This document shows, piece by piece, positions 16,301-24,252 of a stretch of 64,000 nt of DNA. Origin of the DNA: Dongia_B soli (lineage in GTDB: Bacteria > Pseudomonadota > Alphaproteobacteria > Dongiales > Dongiaceae); contig NZ_JAXCLW010000001.1 in NCBI RefSeq assembly GCF_034044715.1, forward strand, positions 1,054,001 to 1,118,000. The letters are read 5' to 3'. The translations under genes and the position numbers were made by a program. The notes under the pieces are model-generated. The model saw only the letters and a list, made by a program, of their open reading frames with translations. It was not told the DNA's origin and made no database searches. How positions within the stretch are numbered: position 1 is the first letter of the stretch; every line of letters begins with the position of its first letter.

Positions 16301-16843
16301 ATATCTAGGTTCAACACCCAGGACAACGCGCCATCTCGCGATGCGGGGCCGCGAGTCAACAATCAGATCAATGTGCAGCAAGTGCGGCTGGTGCTGGAAG
16401 ACGGCTCCATGCATGGCGTGGTGACAACCCGCGAAGCACTGAGCATGGCAGCCGAAGCCGGCCTCGACCTCGTCGAGATTTCGCCTACTGCGACGCCGCC
16501 GGTTTGCAAGATCCTCGATTACGGCAAGTTCAAATACGAAAATCAGAAGCGCAAAAACGAAGCCAAGAAGAAGCAGAAGGTCATCGAGGTCAAAGAGATC
16601 AAGATGCGCCCCGGCATCGACCAGCATGATTATGATGTGAAGATGCGCGCGATCCACCGCTTCCTCGAAGAAGGCGACAAGGTGAAGGTCACCATGCGCT
16701 TCCGCGGCCGTGAAATGGTGCACCAGGAACTGGGGGTGAAGGTATTGGACAAGGTGAAGGCAGAGCTCGACGCCATCGCCAAGGTCGAATCCCATCCGAA
16801 GATGGAAGGCCGCCAGATGATCATGGTGGTGGCGCCGAAATAA
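16301..16843 (+). CDS. infC: Translation initiation factor IF-3, probable AUA start codon
   Basis: IF-3 binds the 30S subunit, prevents premature 50S joining and checks start-codon pairing. The N-domain includes RVNNQI and VQQVRLVLEDGSMHGVV, and the signature LVEISPTATPPVCKILDYGK is followed by the Lys-rich linker (QKRKNEAKKKQKVIEVKEIK) and C-domain with MRFRGREMVHQELG. The first in-frame GTG is at 16373, but conserved sequence extends upstream (ISRFNTQDNAPSRDAGPRVN). The only sensible initiation is ATA at 16301, six bases after GGAG (16291-16294), giving 180 residues, the usual IF-3 length. Rare AUU/AUC/AUA starts are known for infC and allow IF-3 to repress itself. rpmI and rplT do not follow. 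Confidence 0.9.
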   Translation: MSRFNTQDNAPSRDAGPRVNNQINVQQVRLVLEDGSMHGVVTTREALSMAAEAGLDLVEISPTATPPVCKILDYGKFKYENQKRKNEAKKKQKVIEVKEIKMRPGIDQHDYDVKMRAIHRFLEEGDKVKVTMRFRGREMVHQELGVKVLDKVKAELDAIAKVESHPKMEGRQMIMVVAPK

Positions 16844-16865
16844 GCGCCGTGTCGAAAGGGCGTGG

Positions 16866-17303
16866 ATGACGCAGGACTCGCTCGAGCATCCTACTTCCCA
16901 GGCCGCTTCCCTGTCCGGTCCCGGCAATCTTCCCGCACAGCCCGGGAAGTCGGCGCCGCAGCGTTTGCCCGATGCGGCATTTGCCGGCGAGATCACCGAC
17001 CGGGATGTGATCGATCATGAAGGCGCGCCGATCGAAGATCGGGGCGCCTTTCGCCGTTATATGCCATTCAAGCCGCCGGTTGCCGGGGCTCTCAGTGTGA
17101 TCTTCGCCATCGCCGCCTTTTACCGGACGACGATCTTGCTGGCGCCGCTGGCCCTGATCGCTGGGATCGTTGCGCTCTGTCGACGGCAGTATAATTGGGG
17201 GCTGATCGGCATCATCGCCGCAGTCGCAGCGCTGCTGACCGATATCACCTTCTGGAGCTTGGTCGGCGCTGCCTGGATGGTGCGCTGGCTGGTCTGGAGC
17301 TGA
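16866..17303 (+). CDS. Hypothetical membrane protein
   Basis: A 145-residue protein of unknown function, 22 bp after infC and on the same strand. Residues 1-75 are polar, Pro/Ser/Ala-rich and probably disordered or cytoplasmic (contains EITDRDVIDHEGAPIEDRG). The C-terminal half has about three membrane segments: PVAGALSVIFAIAAFY, ILLAPLALIAGIVAL and LIGIIAAVAALLTDI, then a short Trp-rich end (FWSLVGAAWMVRWLVWS). Codon usage matches its neighbours. No motif was recognised. Confidence 0.6.
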   Translation: MTQDSLEHPTSQAASLSGPGNLPAQPGKSAPQRLPDAAFAGEITDRDVIDHEGAPIEDRGAFRRYMPFKPPVAGALSVIFAIAAFYRTTILLAPLALIAGIVALCRRQYNWGLIGIIAAVAALLTDITFWSLVGAAWMVRWLVWS

Positions 17304-17312
17304 GGGTCGTTA

Positions 17313-17351
17313 AGGCGGGCGCCTGATCAGCTTTGGCGGTTCAGCCCGCCT
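17313..17351. terminator. Hairpin at the convergent end of the membrane-protein and DinB genes
   Basis: Arms AGGCGGGC (17313-17320) and GCCCGCCT (17344-17351) pair perfectly around a 23-base loop; the right arm overlaps the last codons of the DinB gene. There is no T-run. A weak bidirectional terminator is the likeliest role. Confidence 0.35.
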
Positions 17352-17847
17352 CTCCCACCTTGACCATGAAGGCGGCGAAATCGAGATCGGGCGGCGCTAC
17401 CTCGGTCGATGACAGCATGGCATGGACCTGCCCGCGGTGATGGGTCTGATGATTGAAGAAATGTGCCAACACCGATTCGACCGGCATCGAAACAGCCTGG
17501 CCGTTCGTCACGCTGGTATAGTGCAGGGTTCCGGCGAACCAGCTTTCCGCTGCATCATCCATCACGCGGCAGATGCGCGCATCCTCGACCTGGCGAGCCG
17601 CCCAGAGATGCTGGAACAGCGGATGCGGGATCTCATCCAGGCGGCGATGGGGAATGTCGCAGCCTTCGAACCGTGCCAGCCAGATCCGGTCGCCAACATA
17701 GAGGTGATTGAGCGTGCGACAGATCGACGGAAAGAAGCCACTGCGGGGTGCCTGGAAAGCCGTGGCATCCAGGGCCGAGACCGCCGCATAGAGGCGCTCG
17801 TTGGCCCACTGATTGAAGCGCGCGAAACGCCGAAAATAATTTTTCAT
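17341..17847 (-). CDS. DinB-family protein
   Basis: A 168-residue four-helix-bundle protein of the DinB/YfiT-like fold. The metal-binding histidines are in place: LNHLYVGDRIWLARFEG (His about residue 50) and the paired HFFNHQTHHRGQVHAML (about 132-148). Family members are thiol-dependent metalloenzymes or of unknown function; DinB itself was named for DNA-damage induction. The start is the ATG at 17847 (MKNYFRRFARFNQWAN), where similarity begins; the frame remains open upstream to 17964. Confidence 0.87.
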   Translation of the reverse strand: MKNYFRRFARFNQWANERLYAAVSALDATAFQAPRSGFFPSICRTLNHLYVGDRIWLARFEGCDIPHRRLDEIPHPLFQHLWAARQVEDARICRVMDDAAESWFAGTLHYTSVTNGQAVSMPVESVLAHFFNHQTHHRGQVHAMLSSTEVAPPDLDFAAFMVKVGEAG

Positions 17848-17936
17848 CTCGGCGTTCCGCGCCCCTTTCGTGATCTCTGTGATAATCGGTCTATTCGGCC
17901 GGGTATTGCCAACCGCGCAGTTGGGCCAATCACCGG

Positions 17937-18161
17937 TCAGGGCCGCCAGAAGGGCTTTTCCCATTCATAGGTCGCTTCACCCCGCGACAGGCCGATATCC
18001 TTCAGCATGGCATCGGACATCCCGGCAAGAGCGCGGCGCGCACGATGGCGCTCGCTCCAGATCTCCAAGTGATTGACCAGACGGGAAAACGCTGAAGCAC
18101 TTTGACGCCGCGCGGCATGGTGGCCGGTCACGGTCGAGGACGAGCAACTGACTTGAGCCAT
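17937..18161 (-). CDS. DUF1127 small protein
   Basis: A 74-residue protein whose C-terminal half carries the DUF1127 motif: WSERHRARRALAGMSDAMLKDIGLSRGEA, an Arg-rich helix-turn-helix-like hairpin. Small DUF1127 proteins are widespread in alphaproteobacteria; some bind RNA or affect phosphate and stress responses. The N-terminal 35 residues are Ser/Arg-rich and variable. It lies 89 bp upstream of the DinB gene on the same strand. Confidence 0.85.
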   Translation of the reverse strand: MAQVSCSSSTVTGHHAARRQSASAFSRLVNHLEIWSERHRARRALAGMSDAMLKDIGLSRGEATYEWEKPFWRP

Positions 18162-18239
18162 GATCCACCTCTTATTGCTGCGTTATTACCCTTCTTCCTC
18201 TCCCCGGAGCGCGTCGCCGCAGCGTGGCTAGGGAAAAAT

Positions 18240-18269
18240 TCAGGTGTTACAAATTAACTTATGACCTGA
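18240..18269. promoter_or_regulatory. Inverted repeat upstream of the GcvA-like LysR gene
   Basis: TCAGGT (18240-18245) and ACCTGA (18264-18269) are perfect 6-bp inverted arms 18 bp apart, in the AT-rich gap between the divergent DUF1127 and LysR genes. It could be an autoregulatory site; no test is possible from one copy. Confidence 0.3.
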
Positions 18270-18374
18270 TTTGAGGAAGCTCATGAAGAGTAGAATTGTC
18301 TTGATTTCTGCGGAAAACAAACGATCATTCCTCAGAGGATTCGTGAGAAAAATAAACACGTAAGCGAGTCGCCC

Positions 18375-19358
18375 ATGGTTGCCTATCCACCGCTGAAAGC
18401 CGTTCGTTATTTCGAGGCGGCGGCCCGTCATTTAAGCTTTTCCAAAGCGGCCGAGGAGCTGAGCGTGACCCACAGCGCCATCAGCCATCAGATCAAGGCT
18501 CTGGAATCCTGGCTCGGCGTGCCGCTCTTCGAGCGCGGCACCAGGCAGGTGGCTTTGACCGATGCCGGCCGCCGGTTCCTGCCGCCGGTACGCTCAGGTC
18601 TGCTGCAGATCGCCGAAGCGGCGCGCGATGTTTCCATTGCCACAAGGGGCGGGCCGATCGTTGTCAGCGTGTTGCCCTCGGTGGCAGCGCGCTGGTTGGT
18701 GCCGAAGCTGCACGACTTTCGCTCCCGTCATCCGGATATCGATGTGCGGATTTCCGCGACCGGCCGGGTCGAGACCATCGGCGATGGCGATATCGATATC
18801 GCCATCCGTTTCGGGCGCGGCCACTGGAGCGGCGTGACAGCGGAATTGCTGTTGGCCAATGACCTGTTCCCGGTCTGCAGCCCGAAATTGCCCAGCGAGG
18901 ACAAGCCGCTAAAGGAGCCGCGCGACCTCCTGCAATATCCCCTCCTGACCGATTCTGACTGGGCCGGCGCCAACTACGATTTCTGGCGCGACTGGCTGAC
19001 TGCTGCAGGCGTGGAAGATGCGCGCTATCGGCCGGGCCTCAGCTTCAATGTCTCCAACCTGCTGATGCAGGCGGCGGTGGACGGGCTCGGCATCGCCATC
19101 GGCAATACCATGCTGGCCGGCGAGGATCTGCGCCAGGGACGGCTGATCCGGCCGTTCGATTTCACCGTCTGGCCGGATAGCGGCTTTTATGTCTGCTACG
19201 CCAAATCGGCCTTGCAGCGGCCGAAGATCAAGGCCTTCCGTGATTGGCTGTTCGACCAGATCGAAGTCGACCGCCAGATGCAGCAGGGTCCCAATGGCCG
19301 CGGCCCGGTGACCAGCGGCATCCTCCAGCCGGCAACACCGGAAAAGATCGGCGCCTGA
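18375..19358 (+). CDS. LysR-family regulator, GcvA-like
   Basis: A 327-residue LysR regulator. The N-terminus PPLKAVRYFEAAARHLSFSK and LSVTHSAISHQIKALESWLG is the pattern of the GcvA subgroup, with an effector domain from about residue 93 (IVVSVLPSVAARWLVPKL). GcvA controls glycine cleavage in enterobacteria, but many paralogues of this subgroup control unrelated genes such as beta-lactamases, and no gcv gene is near. Start at ATG 18375. The C-terminal 30 residues are variable. It converges with the Sel1 gene. Confidence 0.9.
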   Translation: MVAYPPLKAVRYFEAAARHLSFSKAAEELSVTHSAISHQIKALESWLGVPLFERGTRQVALTDAGRRFLPPVRSGLLQIAEAARDVSIATRGGPIVVSVLPSVAARWLVPKLHDFRSRHPDIDVRISATGRVETIGDGDIDIAIRFGRGHWSGVTAELLLANDLFPVCSPKLPSEDKPLKEPRDLLQYPLLTDSDWAGANYDFWRDWLTAAGVEDARYRPGLSFNVSNLLMQAAVDGLGIAIGNTMLAGEDLRQGRLIRPFDFTVWPDSGFYVCYAKSALQRPKIKAFRDWLFDQIEVDRQMQQGPNGRGPVTSGILQPATPEKIGA

Positions 19359-19394
19359 GGCGCCAACCGGCATCGCGTTCGCAAACCTTGCTTG

Positions 19395-20657
19395 CTACTG
19401 CTCCGGGGTCTGCTGCGGTGCGGCCGTGGGCTGCCCCGGTGAGACGGCTGCATCGGCACCGGGCTTAAATGCTGCCGGCGGCGGTGCTGCGGGCGGCAGA
19501 GTATCCGGCGCCGGCGACGCTTCAGTGGCCGGTTCGGCCGGTTGCGCTGGTTCAGCGGATGATGGCGCTGCCGGTGCGGCGGTTTGCGGTGCTGTGGTTT
19601 CTGGGACGGCAGCCGGCGCCGATGGCGGGGAGGACGGCAGGGCATTGGCCGGCAGGCTCAGGCGATCGCCTTGCGGCTGCCAGGAGGCCGCCATGGCATT
19701 GGCCTGATCGACATCGGCTTCCGGCAAATCGCGGGTCAGCGCATCGCGTTTGGCAATCGCTTCCGCCCTCCCATTTTCCGCCGCCAGTTCATACCAGACC
19801 AGGGCCTGGATTTGATTATGCGGGACGCCCTCGCCATCGGCATAGAGATCGCCAAGCGCAAGCATGGCGCGGCCGTTCTTCTGATTGGCGGCGCGATTAT
19901 AGTAATCGGCGGCGCGGATCGGATCCGGCTGGCCGCTATAGCCGGACTGATACAGCAGTCCCAGATTGTAAAGCGCATCGCTATTGCCCAAGGCGGCGGC
20001 GCGTTCATACCAATCATGAGCGGTCTTCGCGTTCTTCTCGACGCCGATCCCTTGCAGATAAGCGGTGCCGAGATCGGCCATGGCAGAAACATTGCCGCCT
20101 TGTGCGACGCGCTCCAGCCACTTGGTCGATTCGGCAAGGTCCGGCGCGATGGCGCCGCTGCCCTGACGATAGATGCGGACCAGTTGAAGCTGTGCGAGAT
20201 CGAGATCCTGGTCACCGGCACGGCGATACCAGCGCACGGCCTCGTTGCTGTCCTGGGGAACGCCACGTCCGGCCTCGTAAAGCCGGGCGAGGCCGTATTG
20301 TGCATAGAGCTGGGCGGCGAATATCAGATCGGCCGCCTGGGACCCAAGCTGCGTGCCGTCGAATTGCGTCGGCATGCTGCCGACTTCCGCGGCTTGCCGA
20401 TACCAGGTGGCCGCCTTGACATAGTCCTTCTGGATTCCGCCATTGCCGCTTTCGTAGATCTTGCCGAGATTATAGGCGGCGACCGGATTGCCGTGTTGCG
20501 CTTCGTCCTCCAGCAAGGGGATCGCGCCAGCGACATCATTGCTCCGCAAGGCCGCCTCGGCTGCACGATAATCCGCCAGAGCGGGCGTGGGCGCCACCCA
20601 GACACCGCCGGCCAGGCCGGCGGCGAGCAGGGAGGCGCGGAGCAATGACATTTTCAT
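19395..20657 (-). CDS. Secreted Sel1-repeat protein
   Basis: A 420-residue exported protein. A signal peptide (MKMSLLRASLLAAGLAGGVW, cleavage near ALA-DYR) is followed by about seven Sel1-like helical repeats between residues 40 and 310, for example AAYNLGKIYESGNGGIQKDY, ARLYEAGRGVPQDSNEAVRW and DLGTAYLQGIGVEKNAKTA. Such repeats are protein-interaction solenoids. The last 100 residues are Ala/Pro-rich low complexity (PAAPSSAEPAQPAEPATEA), probably a periplasmic spacer. A second possible start is the next Met (MSLL). The partner is unknown. Confidence 0.88.
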   Translation of the reverse strand: MKMSLLRASLLAAGLAGGVWVAPTPALADYRAAEAALRSNDVAGAIPLLEDEAQHGNPVAAYNLGKIYESGNGGIQKDYVKAATWYRQAAEVGSMPTQFDGTQLGSQAADLIFAAQLYAQYGLARLYEAGRGVPQDSNEAVRWYRRAGDQDLDLAQLQLVRIYRQGSGAIAPDLAESTKWLERVAQGGNVSAMADLGTAYLQGIGVEKNAKTAHDWYERAAALGNSDALYNLGLLYQSGYSGQPDPIRAADYYNRAANQKNGRAMLALGDLYADGEGVPHNQIQALVWYELAAENGRAEAIAKRDALTRDLPEADVDQANAMAASWQPQGDRLSLPANALPSSPPSAPAAVPETTAPQTAAPAAPSSAEPAQPAEPATEASPAPDTLPPAAPPPAAFKPGADAAVSPGQPTAAPQQTPEQ

Positions 20658-20756
20658 AAATGACCCCTGACATGCCGGTAACGCGAGCGACTGTAGCCCA
20701 AGCGTCGCGTTGAAAGGAAGTTGGAAGCGCCGCCGTGAGGGCGTTGCGGGATGCGC

Positions 20757-21329
20757 TCAGAAGGAGGAATTGGGCTGGCGCAGAAACGCTGCCTCGGCCT
20801 CGGTGGTGTCGCGGCCCAAGGCGTCGTTGCGATGGGGGAAGCGGCCGAAACGGACGATGACGTCGCGATGCAGATGGGCGTCATGCAATTGCTCGGCGGC
20901 CTCGTCTCGATCGCTCGGTAATGCTTGGTCGAGCCATTGGCCGAATAAGGCGATAGCGCGGTCTTGATCTGCCATTGCCTCGCTATGTTCGAAGGGCAGG
21001 TAGATGAAGCGGCGGTGCAAAAAGGGCAGCCGTTGATCGAAACCGCGCTCGATCGCGGTGGCGGCAACCGTGCGGGCGCGGCTGTCGCCGAGAAAGGCTT
21101 TCGCCGAGTCGCGATGGATGTTGCGGGCGAATTGATCAAGCAGAATCAGGAGAGCCAGGCTTCCTTCCGGTGACTGGCGCCAGGTCTCGAACCCGCCTTG
21201 CTGGGCCTCATGAATGGCGGCGGCAAAGCGGGTCCGGATCTGATCGTCGAAAGCCGGGACCTTCTCGAACCATAAGGCCTGCGCCTGAGGCGAGAACCAG
21301 AAATCGAGAATATCGCGCGGCGTGGTCAT
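20757..21329 (-). CDS. DUF924 family protein
   Basis: A 190-residue protein matching DUF924: RDILDFWFSPQAQALWFEKV at the start, then LALLILLDQFARNIHRDSAKAF, then FIYLPFEHSE, and FGRFPHRNDALGRDTTEAEAAFL near the end. The family is all-helical with a TPR-like fold and no established function. Start ATG 21329 (MTTPRDILDFW) lies 10 bp after the stop of the glutathione S-transferase gene, so the two form an operon. Confidence 0.9.
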   Translation of the reverse strand: MTTPRDILDFWFSPQAQALWFEKVPAFDDQIRTRFAAAIHEAQQGGFETWRQSPEGSLALLILLDQFARNIHRDSAKAFLGDSRARTVAATAIERGFDQRLPFLHRRFIYLPFEHSEAMADQDRAIALFGQWLDQALPSDRDEAAEQLHDAHLHRDVIVRFGRFPHRNDALGRDTTEAEAAFLRQPNSSF

Positions 21330-21339
21330 CTGCTTGCGC

Positions 21340-21960
21340 TCAGTTGGCCTTGAGCATCCGCTGCACCGCCGGCCGCGCACCGACCAAATCGGCCAGCTTC
21401 TTCACATGCGGGAAACGGGTGTTGAGATCCGGGCAGCTATCCTGCCAAGTCGAGAGCATGAAGCAGAAGATATCGGCGGCACTGAAGCGTTCGCCCAGCA
21501 GATACGGGCCGTTCTTCTCCAGATGCTTGTCGACGCGGGACCAAATCTCGGCAATCTCGGCCACGGCGCGCGCCTTGATGCCGGCTGCACCTTCGGTTTC
21601 GGCAGTGTAGCGCTCGGAATAATAAAAGCGCAGATCCGCCGGTTGCAGCGTATTGGTTAGATGCATGATCCATTGCAGATAGGCCGGGCGGGCGCGATCG
21701 GTCGGCGCCGGGGCAAGGCCCGCCTCCGGATGGCGGTCGGCGAGAAAAATGCAGATGCCCGCGCATTCCGCCATGGTGGTGCCGTCCGGCAGGGTCAGTG
21801 CTGGGATCTTGCCGGCCGGGTTGAGGGCAAGATAAGCGGGCTGCTGATGCTCACCATTGGCGGTGTCGATTTTTTGCAGCTTGAACGGCACGGCGATTTC
21901 CTCAAGCACTGCCTGCGGTGCCATCGAGGCCGCGCCCGGCGAATAATACAGCGTATACAT
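21340..21960 (-). CDS. Glutathione S-transferase
   Basis: A 206-residue GST. The thioredoxin-like N-domain (YTLYYSPGAASMAPQAVLEE; Ser/Ala near residue 11 in the glutathione-activating position, as in beta-class-like bacterial GSTs) includes the cis-Pro segment NPAGKIPALTLPDG and the glutathione-binding AECAGICIFLAD. The C-terminal helical domain holds the RFSAADIFCFMLSTW motif. It likely conjugates glutathione to electrophiles. It precedes the DUF924 gene by 10 bp. Confidence 0.9.
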   Translation of the reverse strand: MYTLYYSPGAASMAPQAVLEEIAVPFKLQKIDTANGEHQQPAYLALNPAGKIPALTLPDGTTMAECAGICIFLADRHPEAGLAPAPTDRARPAYLQWIMHLTNTLQPADLRFYYSERYTAETEGAAGIKARAVAEIAEIWSRVDKHLEKNGPYLLGERFSAADIFCFMLSTWQDSCPDLNTRFPHVKKLADLVGARPAVQRMLKAN

Positions 21961-22095
21961 GATTGCTCCCCCTGTCTGAGATGGTCACAAGAAAATCTTG
22001 CCGGCGGCAGCCTAGTCGGACTTGCTTGCCAAAGCCAGGGGTCAGGCGGCAAAGCGGGCTGTTAGCGTTCTTGCTATCACCTATGGCGCGGCCAC

Positions 22096-22124
22096 AAAAA
22101 AACTGGGGCCCTTTCGGGCCCCAG
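22096..22124 (-). terminator. Rho-independent terminator of the Bax inhibitor-1 gene
   Basis: On the minus strand a 9-bp perfect stem (22103-22111 with 22116-22124, CTGGGGCCC/GGGCCCCAG), four-base loop GAAA, then seven T (complement of 22096-22102). It lies 25 bp after the stop at 22149 and is the clearest intrinsic terminator in the window. Confidence 0.93.
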
Positions 22125-22148
22125 CAAGCGCTGTATCGAGGCTGCTGT

Positions 22149-22871
22149 TTAGCGGCGGTCGCCGACGAAACGCAGCAGCATGAGGAAGAGGTTGATGAAG
22201 TCGAGATAGAGCGTCAGCGCACCCATGACGACCTTCTTGCCGAGGGTGTCATGGTCGTCGCCTTCCAGATACATCTCCTTCAGCTTCTGGGTGTCATAGG
22301 CGGTGAGACCCGTGAAGATCAGGACGCCGATGACGGAGATCGCGAAGCTCATCGCCGAGCTGGCGAGGAAAATGTTGACCAGGCTGGCGATCACGATGCC
22401 GATCAGGCCCATGATCAGGAAGCTGCCAATGCCGCTCAGGTCACGCTTCGTCGTGTAGCCGTAAAGGCTCATCGCAGCGAAAGTTGCGGCGGTGATGAAG
22501 AAGGTGCGGGCGATGGAGGTCTGGGTATAGACCAGGAAAATCGGCACGAGCCAAAGGCCGTTCAGCACGGCATAGACCCAGAAAGACATCTGCGCCGCAC
22601 CAGCGGACATGCGACGGATGCCGAAGCTCAGCCAAAAGACCAAGCCGATCGTACCCAGCATCAGCACCCATTGCAGGCGGAGCACGGTTTCGAGAATCTG
22701 GGGATGCGTTTCGGCGCTGGCAAAGACGCCATAAGCCGTCAGGCCCGTCAGCGCCAAGCCGGCGGCCATGTAATTGTAGATCTTCAGCATGTAGCTGCGC
22801 AGGCCGGCGTCAAGCTCGACCGCCTGGGCCTGCGTGCGGGTCACGTACTCGCGATTCGGTCCGGCGACCAT
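22149..22871 (-). CDS. Bax inhibitor-1/YccA family membrane protein
   Basis: A 240-residue seven-helix inner-membrane protein. Helices run from YMAAGLALTGLTAYGVFAS (about residue 32) to the C-terminal LYLDFINLFLMLLRFVGDRR, the typical family ending with acidic and aromatic residues. FTGLTAYDTQKLKEMY (about 195) is the TMBIM signature with the Asp pair implicated in calcium leak. Bacterial members modulate calcium or protein quality control through FtsH. ATG 22871 is chosen because AGGGAG lies about 10 bases upstream; an in-frame ATG is 21 bases earlier. Confidence 0.93.
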   Translation of the reverse strand: MVAGPNREYVTRTQAQAVELDAGLRSYMLKIYNYMAAGLALTGLTAYGVFASAETHPQILETVLRLQWVLMLGTIGLVFWLSFGIRRMSAGAAQMSFWVYAVLNGLWLVPIFLVYTQTSIARTFFITAATFAAMSLYGYTTKRDLSGIGSFLIMGLIGIVIASLVNIFLASSAMSFAISVIGVLIFTGLTAYDTQKLKEMYLEGDDHDTLGKKVVMGALTLYLDFINLFLMLLRFVGDRR

Positions 22872-23101
22872 GGTGTTCACTCCCTGTTCCATATGTGGCA
22901 GGCGCCATAAAAACCTGCACGTAAGATAATAGAACGATGCCAATGGGTTTCAATAGTCCGTGATCGTGAAATGCCGCAGGTAAGCGGGACAACGCCATGA
23001 AAATCCTTGCGAAACCCTGTGCCGGCGGCAATAAACCTGGGCGTCGGGCCAAACCGGCCGATCAGGCGTGGCTTTTTAGGGAATTCGGGGGTCCAAACCC
23101 A

Positions 23102-24130
23102 ATGAATCGCATTTTTTCGGGCGTTCAGCCTACCGGCAATCTTCACCTCGGCAATTACCTCGGTGCGGTCCGCAATTGGGTGCGGATGCAGCACGAGATG
23201 GAAAGCATCTTCTGCATCGTCGATCTGCACGCCATGACCATGTGGCAGGAACCGGCGGCCCTGCGCCAGGCGACCCGAGAGGTGGCGGCGGCCTTCATTG
23301 CGGCTGGGATCGATCCCAAGAATGCCATCATTTTTCCCCAGAGCCAGTGTCGCGCCCATGCGCAACTCGCCTGGCTGTTGAATTGCGTGGCCCGCGTCGG
23401 TTGGCTTAACCGCATGACCCAGTTCAAGGACAAGGCGGGCAAGGATCGGGAGAATGCGTCGGTCGGCCTCTATACCTATCCGGTGCTGATGGCGGCGGAT
23501 ATCCTGGCTTATCAAGCCACCCATGTGCCGGTCGGCGAGGATCAAAAGCAGCATCTGGAATTGGCCCGGGATATCGCGCAGAAATTCAACAATGATTACG
23601 GCACCGATTTTTTCCCGCTGCCCAATCCGGTGATTGGCGGACCGGCGACGCGGGTCATGAGCCTGCGCGACGGCACCAAGAAGATGTCGAAATCCGATGC
23701 ATCGGATTACAGCCGGATCAACATGACCGATGATGCCGAAGCCATCGCCCTGAAACTGCGCAAGGCGAAGACCGATCCGCATCCGCTCCCCGGCCTTGCC
23801 GATCTCGACGAGAAGGGGCAGTTCAAGGCCGAGATCGATGCTGCCCGCCCGGAAGCGGTCAATCTGCTGTCGATCTATGCCGCTCTGGCGGATCGGCCTT
23901 TGATGGAAATTGTCCGCGACTACGAAGGCCGTGAATTCTCGGTCTTCAAGAAGGAGCTGACCGATCTGGCGGTCGCCGTGCTGGGGCCGATCGGCAGCGA
24001 AATGAAGCGGCTGCTCGATAATCCGGGGGAGATCGATGCAGTGCTGGGCCAGGGGGCGAGCCGTGCCAGGGCCATTGCCGAGCCGATTTTGCAAAAAGCC
24101 GAGGATATTGTCGGCCTGCTGCACGTTTAA
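23102..24130 (+). CDS. trpS: Tryptophanyl-tRNA synthetase
   Basis: A 342-residue class I synthetase that charges tRNA-Trp. The HIGH-type motif is PTGNLHLGNYLGAV (residues 10-23), the tryptophan-binding pocket includes VDLHAMTM, and KMSKS appears exactly in GTKKMSKSDASD (about 197). Full length for the family. The start is ATG 23102 (MNRIFSGVQPTG); the frame opens 105 bases earlier but that extension is not conserved. It begins the long co-directional block typical of alphaproteobacteria. Confidence 0.98.
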   Translation: MNRIFSGVQPTGNLHLGNYLGAVRNWVRMQHEMESIFCIVDLHAMTMWQEPAALRQATREVAAAFIAAGIDPKNAIIFPQSQCRAHAQLAWLLNCVARVGWLNRMTQFKDKAGKDRENASVGLYTYPVLMAADILAYQATHVPVGEDQKQHLELARDIAQKFNNDYGTDFFPLPNPVIGGPATRVMSLRDGTKKMSKSDASDYSRINMTDDAEAIALKLRKAKTDPHPLPGLADLDEKGQFKAEIDAARPEAVNLLSIYAALADRPLMEIVRDYEGREFSVFKKELTDLAVAVLGPIGSEMKRLLDNPGEIDAVLGQGASRARAIAEPILQKAEDIVGLLHV

Positions 24131-24252
24131 GGTGAGTTGCTGTCGTCGCCCTGAAGAAGCTGACGAGCCGGGATATGTCGCATCGCGGTAGGCTTGTCGG
24201 GATGCGGCGTCGTCTCCATGTTCAACGCATGATGCGCAAGTGAGGTGCCGGC

